This document shows positions 11,561 through 23,136 of a stretch of DNA of 64,000 nt, piece by piece. This DNA comes from Hyalella azteca. Taxonomy: Eukaryota; Arthropoda; Malacostraca; Amphipoda; Hyalellidae. The notes below the pieces were generated by a model. It saw nothing but the letters and a program-made list of their open reading frames with translations. It did not search any database and was not told the DNA's origin. The DNA lies in the NCBI RefSeq assembly GCF_000764305.2, contig NW_025935997.1, positions 124,001 to 188,000 on the forward strand, read 5' to 3'. Both the position numbers and the translations under genes were made by a program. The first letter of the stretch is position 1, and the number at the start of each line of letters is the position of its first letter.

Positions 11561-12302
11561 AATAATTTGCCACGTGATTTTCATTTATGAATGAGATATT
11601 GAATTGCTATACAGACAACTAAAATTAAACAAAAATAAGGTTGAAGTAGATACAAACTCAAGTTGCAAACAAATGAGAGTGAATTTATGTACGGTACTGA
11701 TTCAAGTTAATGCAGTCTCTAAAATAATAGCACAAACCTGAAGTTCATAGCCACAGCTCAAACTTTCCGCAGCCAATGACTGACTGAGGTTAGGTTAGGT
11801 ACTTCCGGTGAGCCGGGTACGGTTTGTTTAGGGGTGAGCACTGAACAGTGAGCACTGACTGACTGCCTACTGCGCAGTCAGCCGGTCAAAGACGAACTGT
11901 AAGTTGTAACCGTGTAACGAAGGGTCCGCCGTCCGAGGGAGGTCAAAATGGACCATTTTCCAGGGCTTTGATTTTTAACATTGCAGAACATCTACAGCAG
12001 TACAGGCTGTACACTGAGTGTACAGCTTGTTGCAGTTTTGAACTTGCAACTTCAGCAACTCACTGCTGCAATTTTGCTTTGTTTAACTTCCCGGCCTCCT
12101 TGCCAGGCTTGCCATTGCCAATTCTGACCAGAAACTGCCGCACAGAGCTGAGATTAAACCCGCACCTCTTTGCAGTTTGCTTCAAAATTCAATCTTGGTA
12201 GCCTTACTCCTAACTTTAACCACTGTCCTGTCTGTCCTAGTCTGGAAAAGTCCTATTTTTGTCTGAAATATCGCGGCTCTAATATCATAAAATTTCAGTA
12301 GG
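11561..12302. other. no gene recognised
   Basis: No domain or clear splice structure is seen. A short TACAGGCTGTACACTGAG inverted motif lies at about 12000-12030. Confidence 0.45.
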
Positions 12303-12560
12303 TATGAAATCTCGCGGCTCGAATGTCATAAATTTTTGTTTGATTAAAAAATCGCGGTTTGCACTTCGCAAACATGTCATTTCATAAAATTTTCAACTTC
12401 CGCAATCCGCATTGCTTTACCGTTTCCGCCAAAAATATCTTGCAGAAAAAACATAAACATCGTAATGTAAACAAATAAACAAAACGTTTGTTGAAGATCG
12501 CGCAAAGTTGCGGTCATGTCAAAGCGGTCAGACTGTATATTAACACGTGCTGAACTTACA
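12303..12560 (+). repeat. outer left arm of a long inverted repeat
   Basis: The order TATGAAATCTC, AATGTCAT, CTTCGCAAACATGT, TTTCCGCCAAAA and AGCGGTCAGACTG is repeated, inverted and diverged, at 20365-20606, about 8 kb away. No transposase lies between the arms. Confidence 0.6.
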
Positions 12561-14639
12561 GTAGAGACAAATTTTATTGTTACCGTCAGTATGGAATTCT
12601 GTATAGGTAATATATTATCATGTTAACAAAAGAAAATGTATCGAAAATTTTACCACCTTACACCTTCCACCAAAGTGACAATTGATACTCTTACACTGAG
12701 CTCGTCAGAAACTGCGGACACCCGGACAGCTGCACTTCCTTTAACTCGCTTGCATGTGGTTCGAAAACCGATAAAAAGTCGGCGACTCTTCCCTCCAATA
12801 CATACACTAGTCGTGTATCCGTATTGACAAATTTTGTAATGAATATGTTTCAAAATAAAAATAAAAATTAAGTAAACTTTCGCAGAAAATTCTCACGATT
12901 TTACCAAAACCAACAAAGTTCTCGAATCCACACGGAATGATGGGATAAACTGCTAATCTTTCACGGCGTATGGCAACATTGTGTTGACTGTTGACATTAG
13001 ACAAGACGGTGTCAGACACCTTGTTTTGGTCTTGTAAAGTTCAATTTCATAATAAATAGATTTGATCCACATTTCACAGTGACATTTAAATGATGGAAAA
13101 TTGTTTCAAAATTTAAACACCAATTGATACGCTTCTAAATACAAATATATTCATGTTTTCGCCCTATAATGTTGAATTTGTTTTAATAACTTCACTTCAA
13201 ATCCTGAATGATTTTGTCTCCCATGGCGAGTTTTTGAACGTCTTGTGTCTTTTAGAAAACGTTGGTTGTTTATAAGCAGTAATTATTTTATTTTAATGAA
13301 CCAAAGAAAGTTTAGTCATCGAAATGACAAAATCATTAAATTTAAAATATTAAGTTATATGAGTGAGATCATCAATTATCAAAGAATCTGTTAGAAAAAA
13401 ATCATTGGTTTTGATGTAAAAGAATGTTTTTAATTTAAAAGAAATGCAATACTTGATTTTCAGAAATACAATGCAAAAATTAATGATCCCTATTAGAATT
13501 CAACAGATGCGACTCATTCAGAATTAAATTGAAAAAGTTGGTACCTATTTGAAATTTATGATTTTACAAATTGCTTAATTGAACTCAGTGCAAAAATTCA
13601 AGATCACCTATGAGTATGAATTTAAGTCTCATGACTGGAGATCTCAAAATTTATTGTACTACCACGTATGTTTGATACATAAGCTTTTTGTCCTTTTGAT
13701 GAACAGAGTTTATTTAGGTTCTATTGACTGTAATAGGTAGAACGATGCGACATATTTGCGGCCATCCAACGATCGGTTGACGGCTTTGACTCTTGATACC
13801 ACTGTACAAATATTGCGGTGGACACATCTTCCAGAAGTTTCAATGCAAAGATTCTTATTTAAAGGATAATAAATCGATTCATAATTGTTCACTCGAATTA
13901 CTCCCACCTATAGATATAAATGAACATTATTCAATTTATTTCAAACGTTTTTCATGAATTCGTATTAAAATATTTATTTTGAAATCAACCATGTCAAAGT
14001 AACGAAATAATTTGTTATAGTTTTAGGCTTCAAAAAATATTTCAAACCTCTATCAGAAATATCATAATTAATCATTCTCTTGCATTGAGTATATTAACGT
14101 TTGCATTTAGCCACTTGTAACGTGACCTCGAAGTTCGATCTGAACAAGACGCCACAACAATCTCTTCGTTGAATAATAATAATAATAACGTTATGAACCG
14201 TGCCGCCGCTGCTACGATCGTCATTTGTTTTCGTAGTTGCATGCCGGGCGCCTGCTTTTGTTGTTCTATTTAGTCTAGCTCCCATGAATTGCGTGTTTAG
14301 TGTGTGCATCATGGAAAAGTCTGCTTGACAGTTGACAGCGTAGTCACGGTAGCTGTAATTACTTTATTAAGTTTACTTTTTTGCAGTCATATTAAGAGAC
14401 AAATATTTAACGAACTAATACTTTGTATAATTTTAATTGTTGAGTGAAAGCTGCGCCTGCAGCCTTGCTGGCACGCAACATTTCCAAGTGAATTACCTTA
14501 TAGAAACTTAGCATACCCATACGTGTTTTAAGCCTATAAGAAGTTCATTTTTTTGCCTCAAATAATGTTGTATCGAAAAACTGGTGTAGGTGTATCGGGA
14601 ATAATATATGAACCATCATTATTAGAATTCCATCCTGGT
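12561..14639. other. no gene recognised; interrupts the repeat arm
   Basis: This AT-rich sequence has no recognisable protein. On the right side of the inverted repeat the two arm blocks (20120-20350 and 20365-20606) are adjacent. Here the equivalent blocks are separated by this 2 kb, which is therefore best read as a later insertion into the left arm. Confidence 0.45.
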
Positions 14640-14870
14640 TGCCGTTTGACTGTTTAAGGGTAAAATTAGAGATTTGGGGTAACACGTGCATAAACTTTGT
14701 AAATAAATTTGCATTCGCACCTCGTAAATGGCTTTTCATGGCCGAGATATGGAATTCACGGCTCGGTGAAATAGAATCACGGCTCGTAGAAATGGAATCA
14801 CGGCTGGCAAATCCATAAAACCACGGCTTGAAAAATTCAGTTGCGGCTCGCCAAGTTGATATATTCCATA
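14640..14870 (+). repeat. inner left arm of the long inverted repeat
   Basis: The reverse complement matches 20120-20345, with blocks TTACCCCAAATCTCTAATTT, GAATTCCATATCTC and GTTTTATGGATTT. It contains an internal tandem repeat of about 25 bp built on ATCACGGCTCGTAGAAATGGA. It is related to 3140-3415. Confidence 0.6.
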
Positions 14871-15149
14871 CTAGTGTCTGTCCACTGGGCCACTGCCACT
14901 GCCACTGTCCGCCACCCTGCCCACTGCCCAGTGCCCTGCCTGATCACACGTGAGACGTGACCTGATGATCATGATTGGCAAAAGCAAACTGAGGAAGCAA
15001 ATTGAGCCTCCAAAATCCAAATCTCCAATCACAGATCACTTATGTTTGAATGGGATGAAATTGGAAATGCTTGCTTCTCCTGGTTCTCCAGCGCCATAGT
15101 GGCATAGTGGCAAAGCAGAAAGTTTTTTAGACTCTTCCTCAAGTTCATT

Positions 15150-15250
15150 TTTTAGTCCTATAAGTAGACCAGTAGAGTATCTTGGATACCAGAGTTATCA
15201 TACATGAGAAATCTGTTAAAATCTGGGGTAAATGAGGAAATTGAAAATGA
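15150..15250 (+). repeat. direct repeat, copy 1
   Basis: AAGTAGACCAGTA, GGATACCAG, TTATCATACAT and GGTAAATGAGGAA recur in the same order at 15920-16020. The surrounding stretch 14880-16055 has no recognisable gene. Confidence 0.6.
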
Positions 15251-15919
15251 ACTGATTTTAAAAAAATCTCTGTTTTGCCACGTCCAGCCAATCACCAGTG
15301 AGCCATGAAAATTTATCACTTGCTTCTTTTGATCCCAGCGGAATTCCATTTCTTTCACAACAACTGTCAACAACCTCTCTTAACTCAGACTCAGAGGTCA
15401 GAGCTCAGTAGTCAGTAGTCAGTACTTCAGTTCAACTGAAGTTCAACACAACCAGCTTAAACCTGCCTCCTCACTCTAACTCTAGGTCTCTTGCAGCTAG
15501 CCCTAAATTAACCTAATAACCCCTGGCATCAGTGGCATGGCCCACAGCCATGGGGCCCCACTGGGGCCCACCCCTTTGTGAAATTTCATTAAAAGTTCTT
15601 CCAAGTTCCCATAAATCATGCTTCCCAGTTTTTTACTTATTAATTAACAGACTAACGTGCTTTGTCAATTGTCATTGCTAACTAAGGTGCTTGCAAGTGC
15701 AACCTGAGGCTGAGGGCCCCTGGGCCAAGGCCACTTAGGCTGAAAGGAATATGAACTAGGTAACCACTAATGGGTGAAGTTGGGTATACGCAATGCTGGC
15801 TTTCTCTAGCAGCATGCCCCACCATGCCAAGGCAGCCAAGCCAAATGGCTGCCAACCTATCATAACAGTAACAGGCATAGTGGCAAAGCAGAGAGTTTTT
15901 TAGACTCTCCCTCAAGTTC

Positions 15920-16020
15920 ATTTTTGAGTCCCATAAGTAGACCAGTAAAGTATCCTGGATACCAGCCTTATCATACATAAAAAATTGGATTAAATCTCAG
16001 GTAAATGAGGAAGTTAAAAA
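15920..16020 (+). repeat. direct repeat, copy 2
   Basis: This is the second copy of the block at 15150-15250. It includes the preceding AGTGGCAAAGCAGA-AGTTTTTTAGACTCT segment, so the real unit is somewhat longer than 100 bp. Confidence 0.6.
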
Positions 16021-16055
16021 TGAATATTTTGTACTATTTTGTACTAAATTAATAT

Positions 16056-16084
16056 AAATGCACGATCAGCCTGATCGTGCATTT
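16056..16084. other. perfect 14-bp stem, 1-nt loop hairpin
   Basis: AAATGCACGATCAG is followed by one base and its exact reverse complement. It sits just outside the foldback element that starts near 16097. Its function is unknown. Confidence 0.6.
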
Positions 16085-16096
16085 TTGTTAACAATT

Positions 16097-19000
16097 ACCG
16101 TCAACCAGGGCTACTCGGGACGGGTGGGGTAACTTGGGACAGTCCTCTGACTGTTCGACATGACGTAAAACTGTTTTAGTAGCAAAACTAAATATAGTGG
16201 CGTAAATGTCAACATTTTTCCTATCTATGTAGTATAAAGGAAGTTCAAAAATACTAGCTTTGAAAAATTCCTAAAAATAATGGTGAAAAACAATATTTCG
16301 AAAAGTTACTTCTGCTAAGGTCTGTAGTAAAAAAATATTTGCCGTATTAAAAAATTTTGCTTAGAAAAAAGTGGCAGACAAGTGTCAGCATGAAAACTTT
16401 ATTTGTGGAATTTACATACCTCAATCCAAAAAAAAAATTGCGGCCATTTCCGCACAGTGGGGCTACTTGGGACACCCCCGGCCCCCGGGGCTATTCGGGA
16501 CACCCACAAAAACGTGTATATACAGTAGAACCTCAGTTAGCAAAAGCTCCAGTTAAGAAAAAAATTGATTAAAAACAAAGAATATTGATAACATTTACCT
16601 CGCTCAGCGAAAAAATTTCACTCATCGAAAAATTAGTGCATCATCAGTCATCACAAAATTGTGCATAGAATGTCATACCGTCAAACGGGGTAAAAAGGGA
16701 TGGTTTTGAGCATTTTTTTGGTAATATCTTCTTACCATGAAATGATGAAACATTTCAGAAACAAGTTTAGGCTCATTTTATAGCTCTTTGCAAGGGCTAT
16801 CGAATGGAATCTTCAAAAAAATTCCATATGCTATTTGTAAGGTGCTAGACACAATATAAAAGGCTCCTGAATTAAACTTGAAATGGAGTAATAAGGGACA
16901 CTTGAAATAAAACTCAATTTCAAACATTTAAAGCAAGCAGAGTATACTCATCTATTACTAACAGTACTCTGAATTCCTCCTCTTTCATTGTAGATGTAAA
17001 ATAAATGACATTTTCTGTGATTTTTACTTGTTTTTCCTATATTGATATGATATTACCATATTCATTAATTACCGTATTATTAATGTGATATTACTGTATC
17101 CATGGACATACCATTGAGCATTGACAACGACCTTGTCCACTGCAAGCTTCATATCAGCAGCCATGTAGCATTTCTTCTGTATCTGTAAGCTTACAGGATG
17201 GTTTGTAATTTCACACAATTTTAATTGAGTTAGTTAGTTTAGTGGCCAAATGTTTACTAGCACTTCAGCTATTTAGCTATTGAGTCTAGTGATTTCACTA
17301 TAACAAAAAAGATTGTGAAAAACATACCTGAAGGCTGAAATAGAAAATAATGTTTTAGTGACAACCATTATATGTTTTGAAGAAATAAATCATAGTTTAG
17401 GTCAATTACTTTTCATTCTATGATGCCTGGTGCACAATTCTATACAGGGTGTCCCAAAAAAGATACCCAACTTTGAATGGCTGTAACTTGAAAAGTAATA
17501 GAGTTTAAAAAATTTGAAAGGTCAGAATTTGTTCCCTATGTTTTTCTCCATCTCTCCGCCAAAAATCAGACAGATCGATGTAGCCATAAGCGTTTGATTG
17601 AACTTTCAGTGACATGTGCTAAAATCATGCTTGCGCAAAGTTTTAGTAAGATCATTTTGCATAATCATTACGTTGTCTTGACATGTTTTCTCTTCGCTGT
17701 TTTATTTTTGCCGTTTTATTTTTTAGCGCATTTTCTCATTTATGAAAAAATGCACTATTGTGCTCGCCATGTCCGTCTGTCTGTCCATCCGTGACTTCAT
17801 GTTTTCATCAATGAGAAAATAAGCTCTCTGTCACTCACTGCAGTGAGTACTGAGTTACATTTTTTGTATCTTTGGTGAGACAAAAACATGTCAATCTTTG
17901 GTGAGAGACAATCTTTGGTTTTGAAATTCTCTATCACCTAAGATTGCCATGATTGTCTCTCACCAAATATTGCCATGATTGTGTCTCACCAAAGATTGCC
18001 ATGATTGTGTCTCACTAAAGATTGTCATGATTGTGTCTCACCAAAGATTGTCATGATTGCCTCCCAAAAAAGATTGCCATGATTGTCTCTCACCAAAGAT
18101 TGTCATGATTGTGCCTCACCTTCCTCACCAACGAAAACATGAAGTCACGGACGGACAGACAGACATGGCAAGCACAATAGTGCATCTTCTTCATAAATGA
18201 GAAAATGCGCTAAAAATCAAACAGCAAAAAGAAAACATGTCAAGACAACGTAATGAGTATGCAAAATGATCTTGCTAAAACTTTGCGCAAGCACGATTTT
18301 AGCACATGTCACTGACAGTTCTATCAAACGCTTATGACTACATCAATCTGATTTTTTGTGGAGAGATACAGAAAAACATAGGAAACAAATCCTGACCTTC
18401 CAAAATTTTGTAACTCTATTACTTTTCAAGTTACAGCCATTCAAAGTTGGGTATCGTTTTTTTGGGACACCCTGTATATAGCATTCTATGTACAATTTTA
18501 TGATGACTGATGATGCACTAATTTCTTGATAAGTGATTTTTTTTCGCCAAGCGAGGTAAATGTAATCGAAATTCTTTGTTGTTAATCAATTTTTTTGTTA
18601 ACTGGAATTGTCACTAAAACATTCCTTTCTGTTTCAGGTATGTTTTTCACGATCTTTTTTATAGTAAAGTTGCTTAACCCAATTAAAATGGTGTGAAATT
18701 ACAAGCTGTCCTGTAAGCTTACAGATACAGAAAAAATGCTATAACGCTGCTGATATGAAGCTTGCAGTGGACAAGGTTGTTGTAAATGCTCAATGGCATG
18801 TTCATGGATACGGTAATATTGCATCAATAATACGGTAATTAAGGTATATGGTAATATCATATCAATAAAGGAAAAACAAGTAAAAATCACAGAAAATGTC
18901 ATTTATTCTACCTCAACATCTTCTACAATGAAAGAGGACTTCAGAGTACTGTTAGTAATGAATGAGTACACTCTGCATGCTTCAAATGTTTTAAAATAAA

Positions 19001-19231
19001 GTTTTATTCCAAGTGTCCTGAGTAGCCCTGTTTGACAGGGCTACTTGGGACACTCTTTTTTTGCTTCTAGCACCTTACGAATAGCATATGGAATTTTTTT
19101 GGAGAAGCCATGTGATAGCCCTTGCAAAGAGCTTTGAAATGGGCCTAAACTTGTTTATGAAATGTTTCATGGTAAGAAGTTATGAATGAAAAACGTTCAA
19201 AATCGTCCCGAGTAGCCTCGGTTGACGGTGT
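16097..19231. mobile_element. large foldback element (nested inverted repeat)
   Basis: The outer ends read ACCGTCAACCAGGGCTACTC on the left and, inverted, ACCGTCAACCGAGGCTACTC on the right. A second left end (ACCGTCAAACGGGG) starts at 16678. The two halves 16678-17810 and 18137-19231 are inverted copies of about 1.1 kb each, apart from a shifted block (left 16520-16665, right 18475-18600). No transposase is seen. The GGGCTACTTGGGACAC motif recurs several times in both orientations. The superfamily could not be named and no certain target duplication was found. Confidence 0.7.
17930..18125 (+). repeat. 26-bp minisatellite at the centre of the foldback
   Basis: About seven units of the type TCTCACCAAAGATTGTCATG plus ATTGTG form the spacer between the two arms. 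A few inverted units (CTTTGGTGAGAGACAATC) precede it at 17870-17920. Confidence 0.75.
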
Positions 19232-20119
19232 ATAAGAGATAATTCATCTGGCAGAAATCTCGCAGTTCCGGAAATGGTTGGAAAGCTCTAGTCGCGGCTC
19301 TTTGGTTAGAAGTTTTCCATGCTTGTATCATAAGGCCGATGATAAGGGTGCTCACGACTCAATAATCAATCACTCAATGGGGGATTTTCATATAGCAGAT
19401 GCCAGATAGTAAGTAGTAACTGAATGTAAAAAGCCAGAAACAACCATGTAAAATGGAGCTACATAATTTTAGATTTCTCTAAAACCATATCACTAAATTA
19501 TTGACTTCTGAAATTAAAAACCTTAATATTCTACTAATTCTAGTGAATGCCAAATGGAAAGATGGTTAGGACTTGGATATTCCAGAAAAATATTCAGATT
19601 AATTTGCCCGAAGCATTGAAGGATTCTGTGTTCTGCCAGAATACCAGGCATGGAATATATCTACTTGGTGAGCAGCGAAGCATGAGGGATGGCCACATCG
19701 ATCGTAAAATGTGTGCATGCGTGTCGTTCATTACTTGTAAAGTGCGGGCATCTATGTTGATCATTGAGCAACAGCCACATCAATCGCCCAAGTGCATGTA
19801 TCATTGTCGGGCATTGGCCGAATCAATCGTAAAGCGCTCATCAGTACCGATCATCAGGCATCAGTCAGAGATGCACTTTCATTTTTCCAGCAAACATACT
19901 GGCAACTTTCTTTCCAGGCCTGCTGGCATACATCCCAAAATGGGCCTCCAGTGCATGCGCCGCACCGCACATTCCAGACCGCGGCGACCGCGACGGGACG
20001 CGGATGTAAGGTTGAGATGGCTCATGAAGAGCCTCAAAAGATGCCAATGCAAGGTCAAGATGGTTGATAAAGATTTTCAAAAGACGCCAATATCTCGAGC
20101 TAAAAGGCCGTACTCTACA

Positions 20120-20606
20120 GACTTGGGTGAGCTCAGTGAGCTGCGACTGGATTTTTCAAGCCATGGTTTTATGGATTTACCAGCCGTGATCCCATTTATT
20201 TGAGTTGTGAATTCCATATCTCAGTCATGAAGTGATGAAGAGCCATTTAAAAGCAACAAACTTACCTACAACTACAAAGTCATGTGCATGTGTTAGTGTT
20301 ACTCCAAATCTCTAATTTTACCTTGATAATAGTCAAACAGCATTTGTCTTTACTTTAGTGGCAACTGCAAATGTTAAACGTGATAATGCAGTCTGACTGC
20401 TGACCGCTCTGACATCACTGTAACTGCAATCTTCAACAGAACACTTTCTGTTAACTCGTTATTATTACATTCTGCAGGATATTTTGGCGGAAGCGTTGAA
20501 GTACTGCGGATGGCAGAAGTTGACAATTTCGTGAAACAACATGTTATGCAAAGTGTAAACTGCAATTTTTTCAATAAAACAATAGTACATGACATTAGAG
20601 CCATGA
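20120..20606 (-). repeat. right arm of the long inverted repeat
   Basis: 20120-20350 is the inverted partner of 14640-14870, and 20365-20606 is the inverted partner of 12303-12560. Here the two blocks are contiguous, which gives the original order of the arm. An open frame ending at 20203 runs into this repeat and is therefore unlikely to be a gene. Confidence 0.6.
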
Positions 20607-20639
20607 GATTTCATATACACTGAAATTATATGATATTAG

Positions 20640-22076
20640 GGCTGCAATATTTCAAAAAAGTAGGAGTTTTCCTGAATGCACCCACTGTTGTGCACTCCAA
20701 GGAGCTCCATACCATACATCAAGAAAATACCATACACCAAGAATGCAGCTCCCATACTGACCTTGTTGTATCTGCTATCAGTGTCATTGAGTTGAATTTA
20801 AAGAATCTATTGTGTCCTAATATCTATAAATAGGTTTTGCTGTCAAGAAGCTAACAAAACAAAGCTCAAGATAGTTAACTTTATTGAACAATTCTGCAGT
20901 ATCAAACAATTAACTGCTTGGAGCACTGCCTGCCAACCACCACCAGCTTGTTCAGGTGCTGCAGGCTGCCCTTCATGCGAGTTTCTTCCTGGTAGATATT
21001 AATTGCATTTTTATATCTCCCATGATTGATTTCACACATATAGATGAGCAGAGTGATACTACCTAGCTATGTTTATGAGTTTTATTGTTTTTTTAATAGT
21101 GCAATTAATATGATTCACGAATATTGTTTCTGAATTAAGTTCATAGGAAATCCATTGATGATCTTTTGGTCTGGACACCCATAGATCTTTGGGAGCACTA
21201 CAGTACCATTAAATCATGCTAAGTTGCTAATTGGTCTCAGACTTTGACCAATTAGTGCTTGGCATGAAGTCATGTCTCTTTGTCAATACCAGTAGGTCTT
21301 CTGCTGCAGTGATTTGCTGGAATTCATGGGGGAAGGTGTAGTGATATGTTGTGCTCCTAGATTATGACGGAGCACTCCAATTCCTCAAAATCTCATGTTT
21401 TTTATATTTACCATAACATGGCACCATGTGTAGAACTATAGAAGATTGTTCATCAGATGCAATGCTTATTATTTGCAACTGAGTTTAGTTGCCATAGCAT
21501 TTATGTTGCTGGCCTGATCTGCCCTTTAATGGAAATGATCATCAAAACTGAACCTCAATTTTATAGACTATTCTGGAAAATTGTGAGAAAGCTATTCATG
21601 AAGGAAACAAGAACACCTATGCTTGCATTCAATTTAACCTGTTTCAATGGTCATACCATATTTCTTTCAAATAAACAATTTGCTGGGATTTCAGAAAATG
21701 CCCATAAAAACAGAATTTTGACCTGCAAATTTTTACAAATTTCTTACCATCATCCAAGATTGCTTTATAATGAAATCATACAGCTTTATATTTATCATTG
21801 TGATAACAACCCTATAATGTGTAGTTCCAATCAGTATTTATAGGTTTTTAGGAATAAGCCTTGAATTAAGGGCATTATCTGCTAAGTGGCAACTCATGTG
21901 CTATTTATGATAGGGGAAAAATTGCAACTCCAAATATGGCAGGAAAGCTCAGTTGCTGCCCCAAAAAGCTCAACAAACTATTACAAAAATTCATGATTTT
22001 TTCTTACTCTTGATATATATTTATATGACTAATTGCTCAACAAATAAGGATACTTTTAACTGTTAATGTTTTTCAG
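20640..22076. other. no gene recognised; possible 5' region of the microprotein genes
   Basis: A 128-codon open frame (21457-21843, plus) has no recognisable domain. Because the first coding exons of both downstream small genes start at splice acceptors, at least one non-coding first exon should lie upstream, probably in this stretch. I could not place it. Confidence 0.4.
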
Positions 22077-22127
22077 GTTTCTGCTCCTGTTGGTGTAAAT
22101 GCTATTCTCAGTGTATTGGAAATTTGG

Positions 22128-22747
22128 ATGATGAGAATTCACCGAGGCAGAGGAAGGTGAGTGAACAACTACTGTTGAAGAGCATTATTACCTGAACTTC
22201 ATTACTTATATTCATATATTTAGTGGCATAAAATCTAGGTATGACTTGCTGGATTGGTTTTCTGTTGCTGTCACTAATTATAGTTGTAGGTATAGACATT
22301 AATTAGTGATGTGTTTCTTTGCAATAGGTACGGTGGTATTCTTTAACTGGAAAAGACTGTTAATAGCTGATATTTAGTGACACTTTCTGCAGTCTGACTA
22401 TAAACTTTTCTGATTGCAAACTTTTGTATTATCTGAAAAAATGAAGTGCACATTTCTTTAAAGTTTTTATCTACAATTTTTCAATTATTTAATTGTTGCT
22501 TTAGTTGTTGGATGCGTGATTAAACCTTGGTGTACATAATGTGGTTCTTGCATTACTTTTTATTTACAGGTTCTCTTTTGCTGATATCATAGCAATTTCG
22601 ATGATAGGAGTTGGTGGTGCACTTTACTTCTGGCAACCAATATTTTCCGAAATTAATAAAGCTGCAAAGTCACAAGCTGTTGAGGCTGACACTTCAACTT
22701 CAAAAGCCACTTCCGTGAACTCCACACCTAAGACTTCCAGCTCTTAA
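22128..22747 (+). CDS. PIGBOS1: PIGBOS1-like mitochondrial outer-membrane microprotein
   Basis: Two exons, 22077-22156 and 22570-22747, join in frame (AG|G) across a GT-AG intron. The first ATG pair at 22128/22131 gives 68 or 67 aa. The core RFSFADIIAISMIGVGGALY followed by FWQPIFSEINKAAK aligns position for position with vertebrate PIGBOS1, a 54-aa protein whose N-terminus has the same Arg-x-x-Phe-Ala, hydrophobic helix, Gly-Gly and (F/W)QP(V/I)F pattern. In mammals PIGBOS1 is a single-pass protein of the mitochondrial outer membrane that contacts CLCC1 and tunes the unfolded-protein response. The Ser/Thr-rich tail is longer here than in vertebrates. The gene is followed by an AATAAA signal at 22902. 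In mammals it overlaps PIGB; no PIGB is seen here. Homology was judged by eye. Confidence 0.65.
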
Positions 22748-22901
22748 TAACACAGGATTAGTAGGTTGATTCTTGAAAACAATTATTGTGAGAAAATATT
22801 GGATTTTTAAAGATATTTTAATGTATGTCTAAAAATTGTTTATTTTATCTCATGCTTGCTGTTATGTCAGGGAATTATTAAGTCTTATTGAAAGTATGTC
22901 T

Positions 22902-22907
22902 AATAAA
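22902..22907 (+). promoter_or_regulatory. polyadenylation signal AATAAA
   Basis: This canonical hexamer lies 155 bases after the stop codon of the PIGBOS1-like gene, a normal distance for a short 3' UTR. Confidence 0.45.
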
Positions 22908-23136
22908 TTCTAGTCTATGTCTATTAAATCCCATAGGACTGCTCAAACTGTCATGCATCAGAAATGATTCAACTTATTGGCTTGCAAAAATTTTTTGACG
23001 TGTGAAATTAATACGTACATAAACTTAGCAATAATTTTTTGGCGTTTTCAACCAGAGGAGGAATATATAAATAATGGTGGATTGTAAAAACACGATATTA
23101 TTTTCAGGAGGACTTGGTGTCAGCTCAGTGCCAGCC

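Noticed and set aside
17840..18130. Possible CRISPR-like array of regularly spaced 26-bp units
   Set aside because: Units are contiguous without unique spacers and the context is a eukaryotic foldback, so it is a minisatellite.
19547..20203. 218-aa open frame on the plus strand
   Set aside because: No recognisable domain, low-complexity arginine-rich middle, and the end runs into a diverged inverted repeat arm. No splice or homology support.
21457..21843. 128-aa open frame on the plus strand upstream of the PIGBOS1-like gene
   Set aside because: No domain, no codon pattern or splice support. AT-rich sequence gives such frames by chance.
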